64,000 bases of DNA from Alphaproteobacteria bacterium (GTDB taxonomy: Bacteria > Pseudomonadota > Alphaproteobacteria > Rhodospirillales > WMHbin7). Positions 23,135 through 32,232 of this stretch are shown piece by piece. The position numbers and the translations under genes were made by a program. The notes under the pieces were generated by a model that searched no databases, was not told the origin of the DNA, and was given only the letters and a program-made list of their open reading frames with translations. Each line of letters opens with the position of its first letter. The stretch's first letter is position 1. The stretch spans positions 1 through 64,000 of the forward strand of contig JADGAX010000009.1 of assembly GCA_015231795.1 (NCBI GenBank), in the 5' to 3' direction.

Positions 23135-26100
23135 AGCTGAAATTCGATCCCTCCCTTCAATACCAGCAGGATGCCATCGATGCCGTCGTTAAGGCATTCG
23201 AAGGCCAACCCTTCGTGCAGACGGGGGCCATGGCTTTCCAGTCGCTGCAAATCGGCGGGCTGTTCCAGGCAGAATTGGGGCTGGGCAACCGTCTTATGCT
23301 GGAAGACGAGGATTTGGTCAAAAACGTTCATGCGGTGCAGGAGGCCAATGGCATTGAACGGGCCCCAGTGATAACGGAGCATTTCAGGGCTGGAGCAACG
23401 TCCGCTGGCAGGCCGCTTGGTTGGCCAGCTCTTCAGCACGGCAAGGAATTCTCGATCGAGATGGAAACCGGAACCGGCAAGACCTATGTCTATTTGCGTA
23501 CGCTCTTCGAGCTGAACAAGGTCTATGGCTTCAGGAAGTTCATCATCGTTGTGCCCAGCGTGGCCATTCGCGAGGGTGTTCTGAAAAGCATCGATTTGAT
23601 GAAGGAGCACTTTGAGGCTCTATATGAGCGAACTCCCTTTGATTTCTTCGTCTATGACTCAAAGCGGCTGGGAAAGGTGCGCCAGTTTGCCACCAGCAAC
23701 CAGATACAGATCATGATTATCAACATCCAGTCCTTCCAGAAGGATGTTGCCGACAAAGACTTGTCAGAAATGACGGATGACGAGCTTAAAAAGCTGAACG
23801 TTATTAACCGTGAAAACGACCGCATGTCGGGCCGCCGTCCGATCGAGTTCATTCAAGCTGCGAAGCCAATAGTCATTATCGATGAACCACAGAGCGTGGA
23901 CAACACCGAGAAGTCCCGCCGCGCCATCGCAAACCTAAGTCCTATGGCGACGCTCCGCTATAGCGCAACACATCGCAATCCGTACAATTTGCTCTATAAG
24001 CTTGACCCAATAAAGGCTTATGACCTGCGGCTTGTGAAGCGAATCGAGGTTGCCTCTGTTCGATCCGGAGACAGTTTTAATGATGCCTATGTGAAACTCC
24101 TGAAGACAGACAACAAGAATGGCATCAAGGCCCTGGTGGAAATTCATAAGGAAGGCCGGGATGGCCCAAAGCCGACCAAGTTGTGGGTCAAACAAGGAGA
24201 TGACTTGTATATCAAGTCTGGCCAGCGTGACACCTATCAGAACGGCTATATCGTCCAGAATATCGACTGCACGCCTAGCGCCGAATATGTCGAATTCAAC
24301 CAAGGGCGTTTTCTGACGCTGGGCCAGGAAATAGGCGGTTTAGGTGAAGACCTGATGAAGGCCCAAGTTTTTGAGACGGTCGAGCAGCACCTTAAGAAGG
24401 AGCGCATGCTGAAAGGTCGGGGCATCAAGGTACTCTCCCTTTTCTTTATTGATCGCGTCTCCAATTATCGCATCTATAACGATGACGGTTCATATTCACT
24501 CGGCAAAATCGGTCGGTGGTTCGAGGAAGCCTTCACCCAGCTGACTGCCAAGCCGATTTTTAAGGATGTTATGCCTTACGATGCGTCCCAGGTCCATGGC
24601 GGATATTTCAGCCAGGACAAAGACAAGAAGCTCAAGGATACGCGTGGCAACACGGCAGATGACGAGGACACCTATAGCCTAATCATGAAGGATAAGGAGC
24701 GCTTGCTGGATCCGGAAGTTCCGCTGCGCTTTATCTTCTCCCACTCAGCACTACGCGAAGGCTGGGATAACCCCAATGTCTTCCAGATTTGTACACTGAA
24801 CGAATCACAGTCCGTCGAGAAGAAACGCCAGGAAATCGGCCGCGGTCTTCGCTTACCCGTAAATGCCCAGGGTGAGCGAGTCCATGATGAAACGGTCAAT
24901 CGGTTAACCATTATTGCCAACGAGTCCTACGAGGATTTTGCCAAGGCCCTTCAAACCGAATTCGAGGAGGACTTCGGAATCAAGTTCGGATGTGTCGAGA
25001 AGATTGCCTTTGCAAAGTTGTTAAGACGTGCGGCGGATGGCTCGGAGGTTCCGCTTGGCCAGAACGCTTCACAGGCTATCTGGCAAGAGCTGGTACGGAA
25101 CGGTTATATTGACGACAGTGGTGCCATTCTTGGCAAGTTCGACCCCAAGAACCCTCATTTCGAGCTGAAAATCTCAGATGAATATTCAGACCTGAGGCCA
25201 GAGATTGTTGACGAGATCAATCGCAAGATATTTGCCAATAGGATTAAGAATAAGCGTGATGAGCACACACTGGTCTTCAACAAGAATGTTCAACTGAGCG
25301 AGGAATTCAGGTTTCTTTGGGATCAAATCAGTCAGAAGACCCGATATCGTGTTGAATTTGGTACGCCAGATCTCATCCAAATAGCTGTTGATCGCATCAG
25401 GAAGATCGAGCCGATAAAAGCGCCACATATATCGACCAATCTTGTCGAGGTGGAGCTGTCTGAGGCAGGAGTGGCGGCAGACAAACTGCTGGCCTCGCAT
25501 GCTCGCGACGTAGGAGCGATAAATGTCTTGCCTGATATCTTGAGCTTTCTTCAGAAAGAAACGGAGCTTACACGTCATACCCTGGCTGAAATTCTCAAGC
25601 GATCTGGTCGTCTTGGTGAGTTCAAGCTAAACCCGCAAGCGTTTATGTCCGCTTTGGCGAAAGAGATTTCACGAGCCCTTCACGATCTTATGCTGGGCGG
25701 CATTCAGTATGAAAAGGTGGCGGGTCGCTATTGGGAAATGAGCCGTATTGATGAGGAGGGTGACAAAGAGATCGTACGCTTTCTAAGCAATCTTTATCAC
25801 GTTCAGAACAAGGACAAGTCACTTTTTGACGCTATTGAATATGAGTCTGAAGTCGAGCGACAATTTGCCCGCGATTTAGACAACAACGAAGATGTAAGGC
25901 TTTTCGTAAAGCTGCCTCGCTGGTTTGAGATATCGACGCCAATTGGCCCATACAATCCAGATTGGGCATTTGTCACGGAACGGGAAGAGCGACTATACTT
26001 CGTACGCGAGACGAAGAGCACACTTGATTCTGAAGAGCGCCGTACGAAAGAAAACCAGAAGATCGTTTGTGGCCGCCGACATTTCGATGTACTGGGTGTC

Positions 26101-26142
26101 GACTACGACGTCGTAACATCGTTGTCCGAAGTGAAATTCTAA
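23131..26142 (+). CDS. res: Type III restriction endonuclease subunit (Res)
   Basis: 1003 residues. Superfamily 2 helicase: IEMETGTGKTYVYLRTLFEL (Walker A, near 115), VIIDEPQS (DEPQ instead of DEAD, usual in Res), RYSATHRN (motif III), LREGWDNPNVFQICTLNES and QEIGRGLRLPV (motifs V and VI, near 550-570). The C-terminal nuclease has YNPDWAFV followed by YFVRETKST, the D...ExK pattern, near 945-965. It forms the cleavage complex with Mod. It is the last gene of the operon and converges on the relaxase gene 13 bases away. Confidence 0.95.
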   Translation: MKLKFDPSLQYQQDAIDAVVKAFEGQPFVQTGAMAFQSLQIGGLFQAELGLGNRLMLEDEDLVKNVHAVQEANGIERAPVITEHFRAGATSAGRPLGWPALQHGKEFSIEMETGTGKTYVYLRTLFELNKVYGFRKFIIVVPSVAIREGVLKSIDLMKEHFEALYERTPFDFFVYDSKRLGKVRQFATSNQIQIMIINIQSFQKDVADKDLSEMTDDELKKLNVINRENDRMSGRRPIEFIQAAKPIVIIDEPQSVDNTEKSRRAIANLSPMATLRYSATHRNPYNLLYKLDPIKAYDLRLVKRIEVASVRSGDSFNDAYVKLLKTDNKNGIKALVEIHKEGRDGPKPTKLWVKQGDDLYIKSGQRDTYQNGYIVQNIDCTPSAEYVEFNQGRFLTLGQEIGGLGEDLMKAQVFETVEQHLKKERMLKGRGIKVLSLFFIDRVSNYRIYNDDGSYSLGKIGRWFEEAFTQLTAKPIFKDVMPYDASQVHGGYFSQDKDKKLKDTRGNTADDEDTYSLIMKDKERLLDPEVPLRFIFSHSALREGWDNPNVFQICTLNESQSVEKKRQEIGRGLRLPVNAQGERVHDETVNRLTIIANESYEDFAKALQTEFEEDFGIKFGCVEKIAFAKLLRRAADGSEVPLGQNASQAIWQELVRNGYIDDSGAILGKFDPKNPHFELKISDEYSDLRPEIVDEINRKIFANRIKNKRDEHTLVFNKNVQLSEEFRFLWDQISQKTRYRVEFGTPDLIQIAVDRIRKIEPIKAPHISTNLVEVELSEAGVAADKLLASHARDVGAINVLPDILSFLQKETELTRHTLAEILKRSGRLGEFKLNPQAFMSALAKEISRALHDLMLGGIQYEKVAGRYWEMSRIDEEGDKEIVRFLSNLYHVQNKDKSLFDAIEYESEVERQFARDLDNNEDVRLFVKLPRWFEISTPIGPYNPDWAFVTEREERLYFVRETKSTLDSEERRTKENQKIVCGRRHFDVLGVDYDVVTSLSEVKF

Positions 26143-26155
26143 CTAAATGCCATAG

Positions 26156-27340
26156 CTATCGGCTATCAAATCCTTTGTTCGCGCGAGCTAAGCAGTGGAT
26201 GTCAACGGATGGTTTTGCAGGGGCCTTTCCAACCGGTGCAGAATCAGCCGGGGCCGACACGGGATTGGGATTTCCAGAAGCACTGTTTTCCTTAGTTGCC
26301 TCCTTGGAATTCGCATTGCTAAATGCAGCATAAGCGTCCTTCGCACTCCCGACAGCCGCCGCCTTCTGGCGAAACTGCTTCAACTCATCAGCGAAGCGGA
26401 TTCCCGACGTCTTGTGCATCCTGTTGAGCGTTGCGCTTCTGGCAAGTACGGACTTCGCTGCCTTAGAAGCCTTTGCTTCGCGCTCTTCAATATCACGGTC
26501 CAGCAATTCTGCATCTGCAAGGTATTCATCCAAAATCGCCTGAGCCCGCAAGCTTGCCAAATGCCTTTCATGACGGGATGCTTCAACTCTTGGGTCGGAA
26601 CCCATGTCATTACGATATTTTTTCGAACGCCGCACCTTTCCCGAAACTCTGTAGTTGAGCGATTCAAGGGCTGCCACTGCGCGGACGCGACGTGCGTGTG
26701 AGGCTTTCTCGTCCTCTATAATCGAAATGGCGTCCTTCCGTCGCTCAAAGTTTGAACGATGATCAACGCGACCTTCTATGCCCAGCAAACTGAGAACGGA
26801 GTTTATCTTGTCGGCCCAGGATTTTCTCCAGTGGAACAGTTCCCGCTTTTTGTCAAGCTCACGAATCTTCCTTGAAGACCAGGATTTTGAAGTTGTGATT
26901 GACCGAAAGGGCACTGCAACATGAGCATGCCAATCAGAGTGAACAGAAATTTGAGCCGGAAGATTCCAACGATCCACAAACTCGCTCGAAACCCATTCCT
27001 CAACAATTCTAGCATGAAGCTGTTGGGGAATCTCGTTGGGGAATGAAAGCTGGATTTCCTTCATGAGCGTGGCATCGCACCGTCTTTCATTTATCTGCAC
27101 AGATCGACAGAGGTGAGACGGATTTCTTAAATAATCAGGCATCCAGGCTGGGCCAATCGCAAGATTCTCGACGCTGTCATTCTTATACGAATAATCAAAG
27201 TAGCAATCGTTTTCTTGGTCAAAAATGCGCCCGCGCGTTATATAGGACATAAATGCAACGACGTTGTCGTTCTTCCCCTTAGAAAGGGTTCTGGCCGAGA
27301 GGCGATAAAACAGCGAAGCGGAGTTGGAAGATGAATTCAT
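26156..27340 (-). CDS. MobA/MobL-family relaxase
   Basis: About 394 residues from the ATG at 27340 (MNSSSNSASLFYRLSARTLS), which matches the usual family N-terminus. ATGs at 27379 and 27424 would extend it by 13 and 28 residues. Family features: RLSARTLSKG, INERRCDATLMKEIQLSFPN (the ExxLPxE-type block), EWVSSEFVDR, and ISVHSDWHAHVAVPFR supplying the metal-binding histidines. The C-terminal half is a charged coiled coil with a Pro/Ala-rich tail and no primase or helicase domain. It would nick at oriT; the repeat at 27500 lies directly upstream, as expected. It is convergent with res. Confidence 0.85.
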   Translation of the reverse strand: MNSSSNSASLFYRLSARTLSKGKNDNVVAFMSYITRGRIFDQENDCYFDYSYKNDSVENLAIGPAWMPDYLRNPSHLCRSVQINERRCDATLMKEIQLSFPNEIPQQLHARIVEEWVSSEFVDRWNLPAQISVHSDWHAHVAVPFRSITTSKSWSSRKIRELDKKRELFHWRKSWADKINSVLSLLGIEGRVDHRSNFERRKDAISIIEDEKASHARRVRAVAALESLNYRVSGKVRRSKKYRNDMGSDPRVEASRHERHLASLRAQAILDEYLADAELLDRDIEEREAKASKAAKSVLARSATLNRMHKTSGIRFADELKQFRQKAAAVGSAKDAYAAFSNANSKEATKENSASGNPNPVSAPADSAPVGKAPAKPSVDIHCLARANKGFDSR

Positions 27341-27499
27341 AGAACGGGGTCCAGGGGCTTTGCCCTTGGCCCGCGGCATTGCCCTGCAATGCCTAAGCGG
27401 GCTGACGGGTATTTCCAAATTCACTATGGAACCAAGAACCTGTTAGATTGCGATGTCAACGGCTGAGATTCTGTGACCGGCTTCAAAAAAACAAAAAAA

Positions 27500-27519
27500 T
27501 AGGATAAGGCACGCTAGCG
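27500..27519 (+). repeat. Right oriT/att-like direct repeat
   Basis: TAGGATAAGGCA then CG and CTAGCG, 160 bp upstream of the relaxase start and preceded by an A-rich tract. It is the direct-repeat partner of 13474-13493. The position fits an oriT nick region. Confidence 0.6.
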
Positions 27520-27980
27520 AAGCATAAGAAGCGTTTTTGCCCGTGCGTGGAACGATGTATCCGCGCGCTTTTCAGCCAGATAGGTGATAAATCGGTTCCC
27601 CAAGGGCATCAATCTGTGACCATCTGATAGTCGTATCGTCTGTTGACTATCTGCGATGTGTGGTCACGGCCTGGGCGTCCGCCATTTTGTTGGGGGTTAC
27701 TGCCAGGCGCGATTGGTTGGCGATGCGCTCCAGATGCTGGACTTGTTGATCATGATGCTGTGTTGCGCGCTGCTGATCCAAGAACCAGTAATGTCTTTTG
27801 GAGGTTCTTTGGAGATGGGCCCTTTCCGCGTTGTTCCCATTGACCTGAGACCCAAGTTTCATCCGGCCCCCGGTAGAGTCCCAATGGCACTTGAGCTTGC
27901 CCCCAACCTTGGACCAGGCTGGCCTGGAAGAATCCGGCACACCTGAAACGCATTGACGGGGCGCTATGCGGTCAATACGA
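27520..27980. other. Region without a recognisable gene
   Basis: About 460 bases between the right repeat and the response-regulator stop. Frames of up to about 125 codons exist on the minus strand (27647-28024) and about 96 on the plus strand (27656-27946), but neither shows a convincing domain or ribosome site. The minus frame overlaps the response-regulator gene. It might be a degraded insertion sequence or chromosomal scar at the element boundary. Confidence 0.4.
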
Positions 27981-28712
27981 CTAATCCCAAACAACCGTCG
28001 CCGCCAGGATATATCCCGCTCCATAAACGGTTTTTATCAGGCGTGGATGGTGGGGATCGTCCCCCAGCTTGCGGCGCAAACGCGAGATGCGAACATCGAT
28101 GCTGCGGTCGAAAGGGGCATCGCTGCGCTCACCCAACAGTTGGTCGCGCGACAAGATGCGATTGGGCGAACGAAGAAGGCCTACCAGCAGAGCCGCCTCA
28201 GATGCGCTCAGATCGACTTGTTCGCCCTTGAGAGAGCAAAGACGGTTCATGTCGGCATCGAAAATCCAGTCGGCAAACCGCGCCCTTCCGAGGTTCTGTT
28301 GCAATTCCCTGGCAGGAACCCGGTGCCAACGGCGCAGAATGCTGCGCACCCTTGCCACGAGTTCGCGCGGCTCGAAGGGTTTGATCATATAGTCATCGGC
28401 ACCAAGCTCCAGTCCCAGTACGCGGTCGCTGACGCCCTGGCGTCCGGTCAGGATAAGAATGGCGCAATCATGACGTTCTTCTATCTCGCGCACTACCTGG
28501 ATGCCATCAATATCCGGAAGGCCGAGATCGACAATGCACAAGGCTGGCTCCTCGCGCTTGAGCTGCTTTAACAGCTCGCCTCCGGTGCGAAAATGCCTGG
28601 TTGTAAATTCGAACTCGTCCAACGATCTGCAAATCAGGCGGCCCACGTCGGAATCATCCTCGACGACGAACACCGCCTGTTTGATCGGGAAATTCATCGC
28701 CCTAACATTCAT
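27981..28712 (-). CDS. OmpR-family response regulator
   Basis: 243 residues. Receiver domain at 10-125: acidic pair VVEDDSD, phosphoacceptor Asp in CIVDLGLPDIDG (near 62), the Thr of LILTGR, and the Lys of YMIKPFEPREL. The C-terminal winged HTH at 145-240 is of OmpR/PhoB type (LSASEAALLVGLLRSPNRIL, SIDVRISRLRRKLGDDP, IKTVYGAGYIL). The start overlaps the kinase stop by 4 bases (ATGA), with GAGG 7 bases before the ATG. It is the partner of the hybrid kinase upstream. The targets are not evident. Confidence 0.95.
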   Translation of the reverse strand: MNVRAMNFPIKQAVFVVEDDSDVGRLICRSLDEFEFTTRHFRTGGELLKQLKREEPALCIVDLGLPDIDGIQVVREIEERHDCAILILTGRQGVSDRVLGLELGADDYMIKPFEPRELVARVRSILRRWHRVPARELQQNLGRARFADWIFDADMNRLCSLKGEQVDLSASEAALLVGLLRSPNRILSRDQLLGERSDAPFDRSIDVRISRLRRKLGDDPHHPRLIKTVYGAGYILAATVVWD

Positions 28713-30379
28713 GGTGCCGCCTCGATCGCCGCAGCGATTTCTTCTTTGCTGAAGGGCTTGCGCAACATTGGCACGTCGAGGGATTCGACCTCTGCTCCCT
28801 CCAACCCTGCTGCATAGCCGCTAATCAGAATGATGCCAATGCCGGGATGATGGGCTTTGACATGTTTGGCCAAAGCCAATCCTCCCATCCCCCCCGGCAT
28901 GACCACATCGCTGACCAAAACGGAAATGCCGGAGATCGCGTCTAACATTCCAGACGCTTCGTCACCGGTGCTGGCCTCGACTACCTGATAACCCAACTCG
29001 ACCAACTGGCGGCAGATAATCTTTCTTACCTCGTCCTCGTCCTCGACCAACAGAATCAGCCGACCCGAAGACGACTTGGCAGGTGCATCAATGATTTGCG
29101 GCTCGACCGCGACAACGGGCGCGTCGCAAGCCGGCAATAGAAGAGTGACCGTCGTTCCACAATCCGGCTGGCTGTCAATGCGAATGCCGCCGCCCGACTG
29201 GCGCACGAAACCATAAACCATGCTGAGCCCCAGCCCGCTGCCCTTACCGAATTCCTTGCCGGTGAAGAAGGGCTCGAAAACCCGGGACTGGGTTTCAGCA
29301 TCCATGCCCATGCCGCTATCGGCAACACGGAAGGCCACATATTTGCCCGGCGGCACCTGATAGGCAAGCGCCTGCTCCTCGGTGGGCGTCATGGCGGTGA
29401 GGACGAATCGCAACTGGCCGCCCCTGGGCATGGCGTCCCTGGCGTTGAGGGCCAGATTCAGCAGCGCCCCTTCCAACTGATTGGCGTCGGCAAGGGCGAA
29501 AAGAGGTTGCTCGGGCTCGTCCAGCGTGATGCCGATGATTTCGGGTAAGGAACGCAGGAGCAATCGAATGAAATCTCTCACCAACTTGCCGACATCAACG
29601 GGCCTGGGCTCCAGCGGCTGCTGGCGCGCGAAGGCCAACAGGCGGCGAACCAGATCGACGCCGCGCCGCGAAGCCTGATAGGCCGGCTCGGCGAATTCCA
29701 TCACTTCGCCAATATTGGCGCAGCGTTCCTGGAGGGCGGCCAGATTGCCGACGATGATGGTTAACAAATTATTGAAATCATGGGCAAGGCCGCCCGTGAG
29801 TTGGCCGACCGCCTCCATCTTCTGGGCATGAAGCAGGGCCTGGGCCATGCGCTCGCGCGCGGCGTTGGCGCGCACCAAATCTGCATTGGCGGACTCCAGT
29901 TCCGAAGTCCGCTCGCGAACACGACGATCCAACTCCTCGTTCTGCTCGCGAATCAGACGTTCGTAATAGCGTTGCTCGGTGATGTCGGCATAGGTGGTCA
30001 CGAAACCAAGATCGGGCAAGGGCTCTCCCCGCACCGCGATAACCGTGCCGTCGGGACGCGACCTTTCAAAATAATGGGGCTGAAAACTTGCCGCCATCTG
30101 AACTCTCTCGGCTACCAGTTCCTCGACATCCCCCGGGCCGTATTCTCCTCGCAAAGCGTTGAAGCGCATGAAATCGGCGAAAGGAGTTCCGTAGCGGGCC
30201 ATGCTCATCGGGAAATCGAGCAATGTGAAAAACCGACGGTTCCAGCCCACCAGCTTGAGATCGGCATCGATGATCGTGAAACCCTGTCCGATGTGATCGA
30301 GGCCGGCTTGGAGCAAAGCGAACCGGTGTCCCGGATCGGCGGAGATGGATTCCTTTTTCTTGGCGCTGGCCTTGCTCAT
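28709..30379 (-). CDS. PAS-containing hybrid sensor histidine kinase
   Basis: About 556 residues from the ATG at 30379 (MSKASAKKKESI); the 30439 start is less likely. Soluble, with no membrane span. A PAS-7-type domain (GLDHIGQGFTIIDADLKLVG) is followed by a coiled coil (REQNEELDRRVRERTSELES), a HisKA domain with LTGGLAHDFNNLL (H box of the HWE/PAS-kinase style), N and G boxes (ALLNLALNARDAMP, GSGLGLSMVYGFV), and a C-terminal receiver with VLVSDVVMPGG. It is predicted to sense a cytoplasmic cue and act through its own receiver and the adjacent OmpR-type regulator. Confidence 0.93.
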   Translation of the reverse strand: MSKASAKKKESISADPGHRFALLQAGLDHIGQGFTIIDADLKLVGWNRRFFTLLDFPMSMARYGTPFADFMRFNALRGEYGPGDVEELVAERVQMAASFQPHYFERSRPDGTVIAVRGEPLPDLGFVTTYADITEQRYYERLIREQNEELDRRVRERTSELESANADLVRANAARERMAQALLHAQKMEAVGQLTGGLAHDFNNLLTIIVGNLAALQERCANIGEVMEFAEPAYQASRRGVDLVRRLLAFARQQPLEPRPVDVGKLVRDFIRLLLRSLPEIIGITLDEPEQPLFALADANQLEGALLNLALNARDAMPRGGQLRFVLTAMTPTEEQALAYQVPPGKYVAFRVADSGMGMDAETQSRVFEPFFTGKEFGKGSGLGLSMVYGFVRQSGGGIRIDSQPDCGTTVTLLLPACDAPVVAVEPQIIDAPAKSSSGRLILLVEDEDEVRKIICRQLVELGYQVVEASTGDEASGMLDAISGISVLVSDVVMPGGMGGLALAKHVKAHHPGIGIILISGYAAGLEGAEVESLDVPMLRKPFSKEEIAAAIEAAP

Positions 30380-30449
30380 GATCGACGGCGTTCCGGCTCC
30401 AGGCTCTCTTCTTGTAATTCTAAACGATATTGCAAACAAGGAAAGGGGA

Positions 30450-31247
30450 TCAGCAGGCCATCAGGACCGGCAGGGTCATGTGGCGCAAGATATGGCGTGT
30501 TCCTGCTCCTCTTAGAAATGGCAGGTGATATCCCCCGTGCGCCCCCATGACCAGCAGATTGGCGCCAAGATCGAAGCTGCGGGACAGAATCAGGTCCATG
30601 ACCCCGATATCCTCCCCAGCCAGGCGTTCGTTGATCGCCGCGATGCCGTGAGAGCCAAGGTGATCGCGAAGGCTCGCGGGCAGTGGCGAGGCCGTACAGC
30701 CGGCTTGGGCTTGAATCATTAATATTTCTACGCATTCGGCTCCCTTGATCAAGGCAAGCGAGTCATGCAAGGCCCGCGTCGCCTCGCGTCCGCCATTCCA
30801 GGCGATAAGAACATTGGTGCCCACGACCGGATAGGCGCCTACCGCCGGCACGACCAGGCAGGGCCGCCCGGATTGTAAAATGACCTGTTCGACGAACTCG
30901 TCTTGCTGGGGCGCCCCCTGGACAAATTGCCCCAACACGACCAGATCGAAGAAGCGCGCTGCAAAAACGGTTTCGGCCAGCGTGGCGCTGGGGTCGCTGC
31001 ATTTTAACCTCCAAAAGCGGCCTTCCACCTTTTCCTGTCCGACGGCGGCAATGAAAACGCGTTCCGCCTGTTCGGCCGGATCGCCAAATTCGCGCTCTTT
31101 ATGGCGTAGAGGAAAGCGTCCCGTCGGACAGGAAAACAGGGCGGTCAGCCTGGCCTCGAAGCGCCTGGCGAGTCCAAGCGTCAGATGGAGCAGCATGACG
31201 TCACGCTCGCCACCATCTTGGTGAACCAGAATATCCTTGGGCTTCAT
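30450..31247 (-). CDS. Universal stress protein, tandem UspA type
   Basis: 265 residues, the size of two UspA folds. The N-terminal half (1-140) is degenerate, while the C-terminal half keeps the ATP-binding signature: VLIAWNGGREATRALHDSLA and, at the end, LLVMGAHGGYHLPFLRGAGT (G-2x-G-9x-G-(S/T) type). It lies 15 bases downstream of the livM stop on the same strand, so it is probably the last gene of the acyl-CoA synthetase/liv operon. In related bacteria Usp genes often close transporter operons under stress control. Confidence 0.85.
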   Translation of the reverse strand: MKPKDILVHQDGGERDVMLLHLTLGLARRFEARLTALFSCPTGRFPLRHKEREFGDPAEQAERVFIAAVGQEKVEGRFWRLKCSDPSATLAETVFAARFFDLVVLGQFVQGAPQQDEFVEQVILQSGRPCLVVPAVGAYPVVGTNVLIAWNGGREATRALHDSLALIKGAECVEILMIQAQAGCTASPLPASLRDHLGSHGIAAINERLAGEDIGVMDLILSRSFDLGANLLVMGAHGGYHLPFLRGAGTRHILRHMTLPVLMAC

Positions 31248-31262
31248 CGCCCCTCCTTTCGC

Positions 31263-32228
31263 TCAGACATCTATGCCGCGCTTTTTCATCATCGGAGCCA
31301 ACATGCCGACCATGCCGCTACGGAACATCAGCACGCAGAGAATGAAGATGACACCCTGAATAATGGTGACCCAAGAGCCGGTTTCCGAAAGATAGTTCTG
31401 AATCGCCGCCACCAGGAAGGCGCCGACCATGGGTCCGAACACCGTGCCCACGCCGCCCAACAGTGTCATCAACACGACTTCACCGGAGGCATGCCAGTGC
31501 ACGTCGGCCAGGGAAGCCAATTGGAAGACTATGCTCTTCATCGATCCTGCGAGACCGGCCAGCGAGGCCGACAGCACGAAGGCCAGCAGCTTATATTTTT
31601 CCACCTCGTAACCGAGGGATATTGCCCTGGGCTCGTTGTCGCGGATGGCTTTCAGCACTTGGCCGAAAGGCGAAGTGACGATGCGCTGGATGAACAGGAG
31701 CGAGGCGACAAACACCGCCAAAACAAAATAATACATGGAAAGCGAGTCGTTGAGATCGATAAAGCCCAACAGACTGCCTCGCGGCACGCCCTGGATGCCG
31801 TCCTCGCCATGGGTGAAAGGCGCTTGGATGGCGACAAAGAACATCATTTGCGAGAAGGCCAGCGTTACCATGGCAAAATAGATGCCCGAGCGGCGGATGG
31901 CCAGCCATCCGGTGACCAGCCCAAGAACGGCGGCGGTGGCGACTCCCGCCAGGATCGCCAGCTCGGGGGAAAAACCCCATTCCTTGGCGGCATGCGCGGT
32001 GACATAGGCGGCAAAGCCAAAGAACATCGCATGGCCGAAGGACAGCAGGCCGACATAGCCCAGCAACAGGTTGAATGCGGCGGCAAAGAGGGCGAAGCAC
32101 AGGCCCTTCATCAGGAAGATGGGATAGATGCCGAAGGGTGCCGCCAGGGCCAGCAGCAAAAGCGCCAGCACCAGCAGGCGTTGAGGGGTTATGGCTCGGC
32201 TCCTGACGGAAATGGCTTCCTGGTTCAT
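31263..32228 (-). CDS. livM: Branched-chain-type ABC transporter permease (LivM)
   Basis: 321 residues with about nine hydrophobic segments. Typical LivM sequence: LLLALAAPFGIYPIFLMKGL, the NLLLGYVGLLSFGHAMFFG motif, and the cytoplasmic EAA-like loop SPFGQVLKAIRDNEPRAISL. It pairs with LivH 4 bases upstream to form the membrane channel of a HAAT-family importer. Given the acyl-CoA synthetase in the same operon, the substrate may be a carboxylate (aromatic or short to medium chain acid) rather than an amino acid. Confidence 0.93.
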   Translation of the reverse strand: MNQEAISVRSRAITPQRLLVLALLLLALAAPFGIYPIFLMKGLCFALFAAAFNLLLGYVGLLSFGHAMFFGFAAYVTAHAAKEWGFSPELAILAGVATAAVLGLVTGWLAIRRSGIYFAMVTLAFSQMMFFVAIQAPFTHGEDGIQGVPRGSLLGFIDLNDSLSMYYFVLAVFVASLLFIQRIVTSPFGQVLKAIRDNEPRAISLGYEVEKYKLLAFVLSASLAGLAGSMKSIVFQLASLADVHWHASGEVVLMTLLGGVGTVFGPMVGAFLVAAIQNYLSETGSWVTIIQGVIFILCVLMFRSGMVGMLAPMMKKRGIDV

Positions 32229-32232
32229 GGCG

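Larger units (their letters stand above)
13474..27519. mobile_element. Putative integrated mobilizable element carrying a composite R-M/defence operon
   Basis: Bounded by direct repeats at 13474-13493 and 27500-27519 (18 of 20 identical). Just inside the right repeat lies a MobA/MobL relaxase transcribed inward. Just inside the left repeat is a small mobilization-type gene transcribed inward. Joining the repeats would give a circle with divergent mob genes around one oriT-like site, the usual layout of MOBQ plasmids. The cargo is the ten-gene operon 14266-26142. No integrase is present, so entry and exit might use the relaxase at oriT; that part is inference. Confidence 0.5.

Noticed and set aside
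14266-26142. Operon as DISARM or BREX
   Set aside because: Lacks the DUF1998 and PLD genes of DISARM and the pglZ, brxC and Lon-like genes of BREX.
27647-28024. 125-codon minus-strand frame as a gene
   Set aside because: Overlaps the response-regulator gene end, no ribosome site or recognisable domain.
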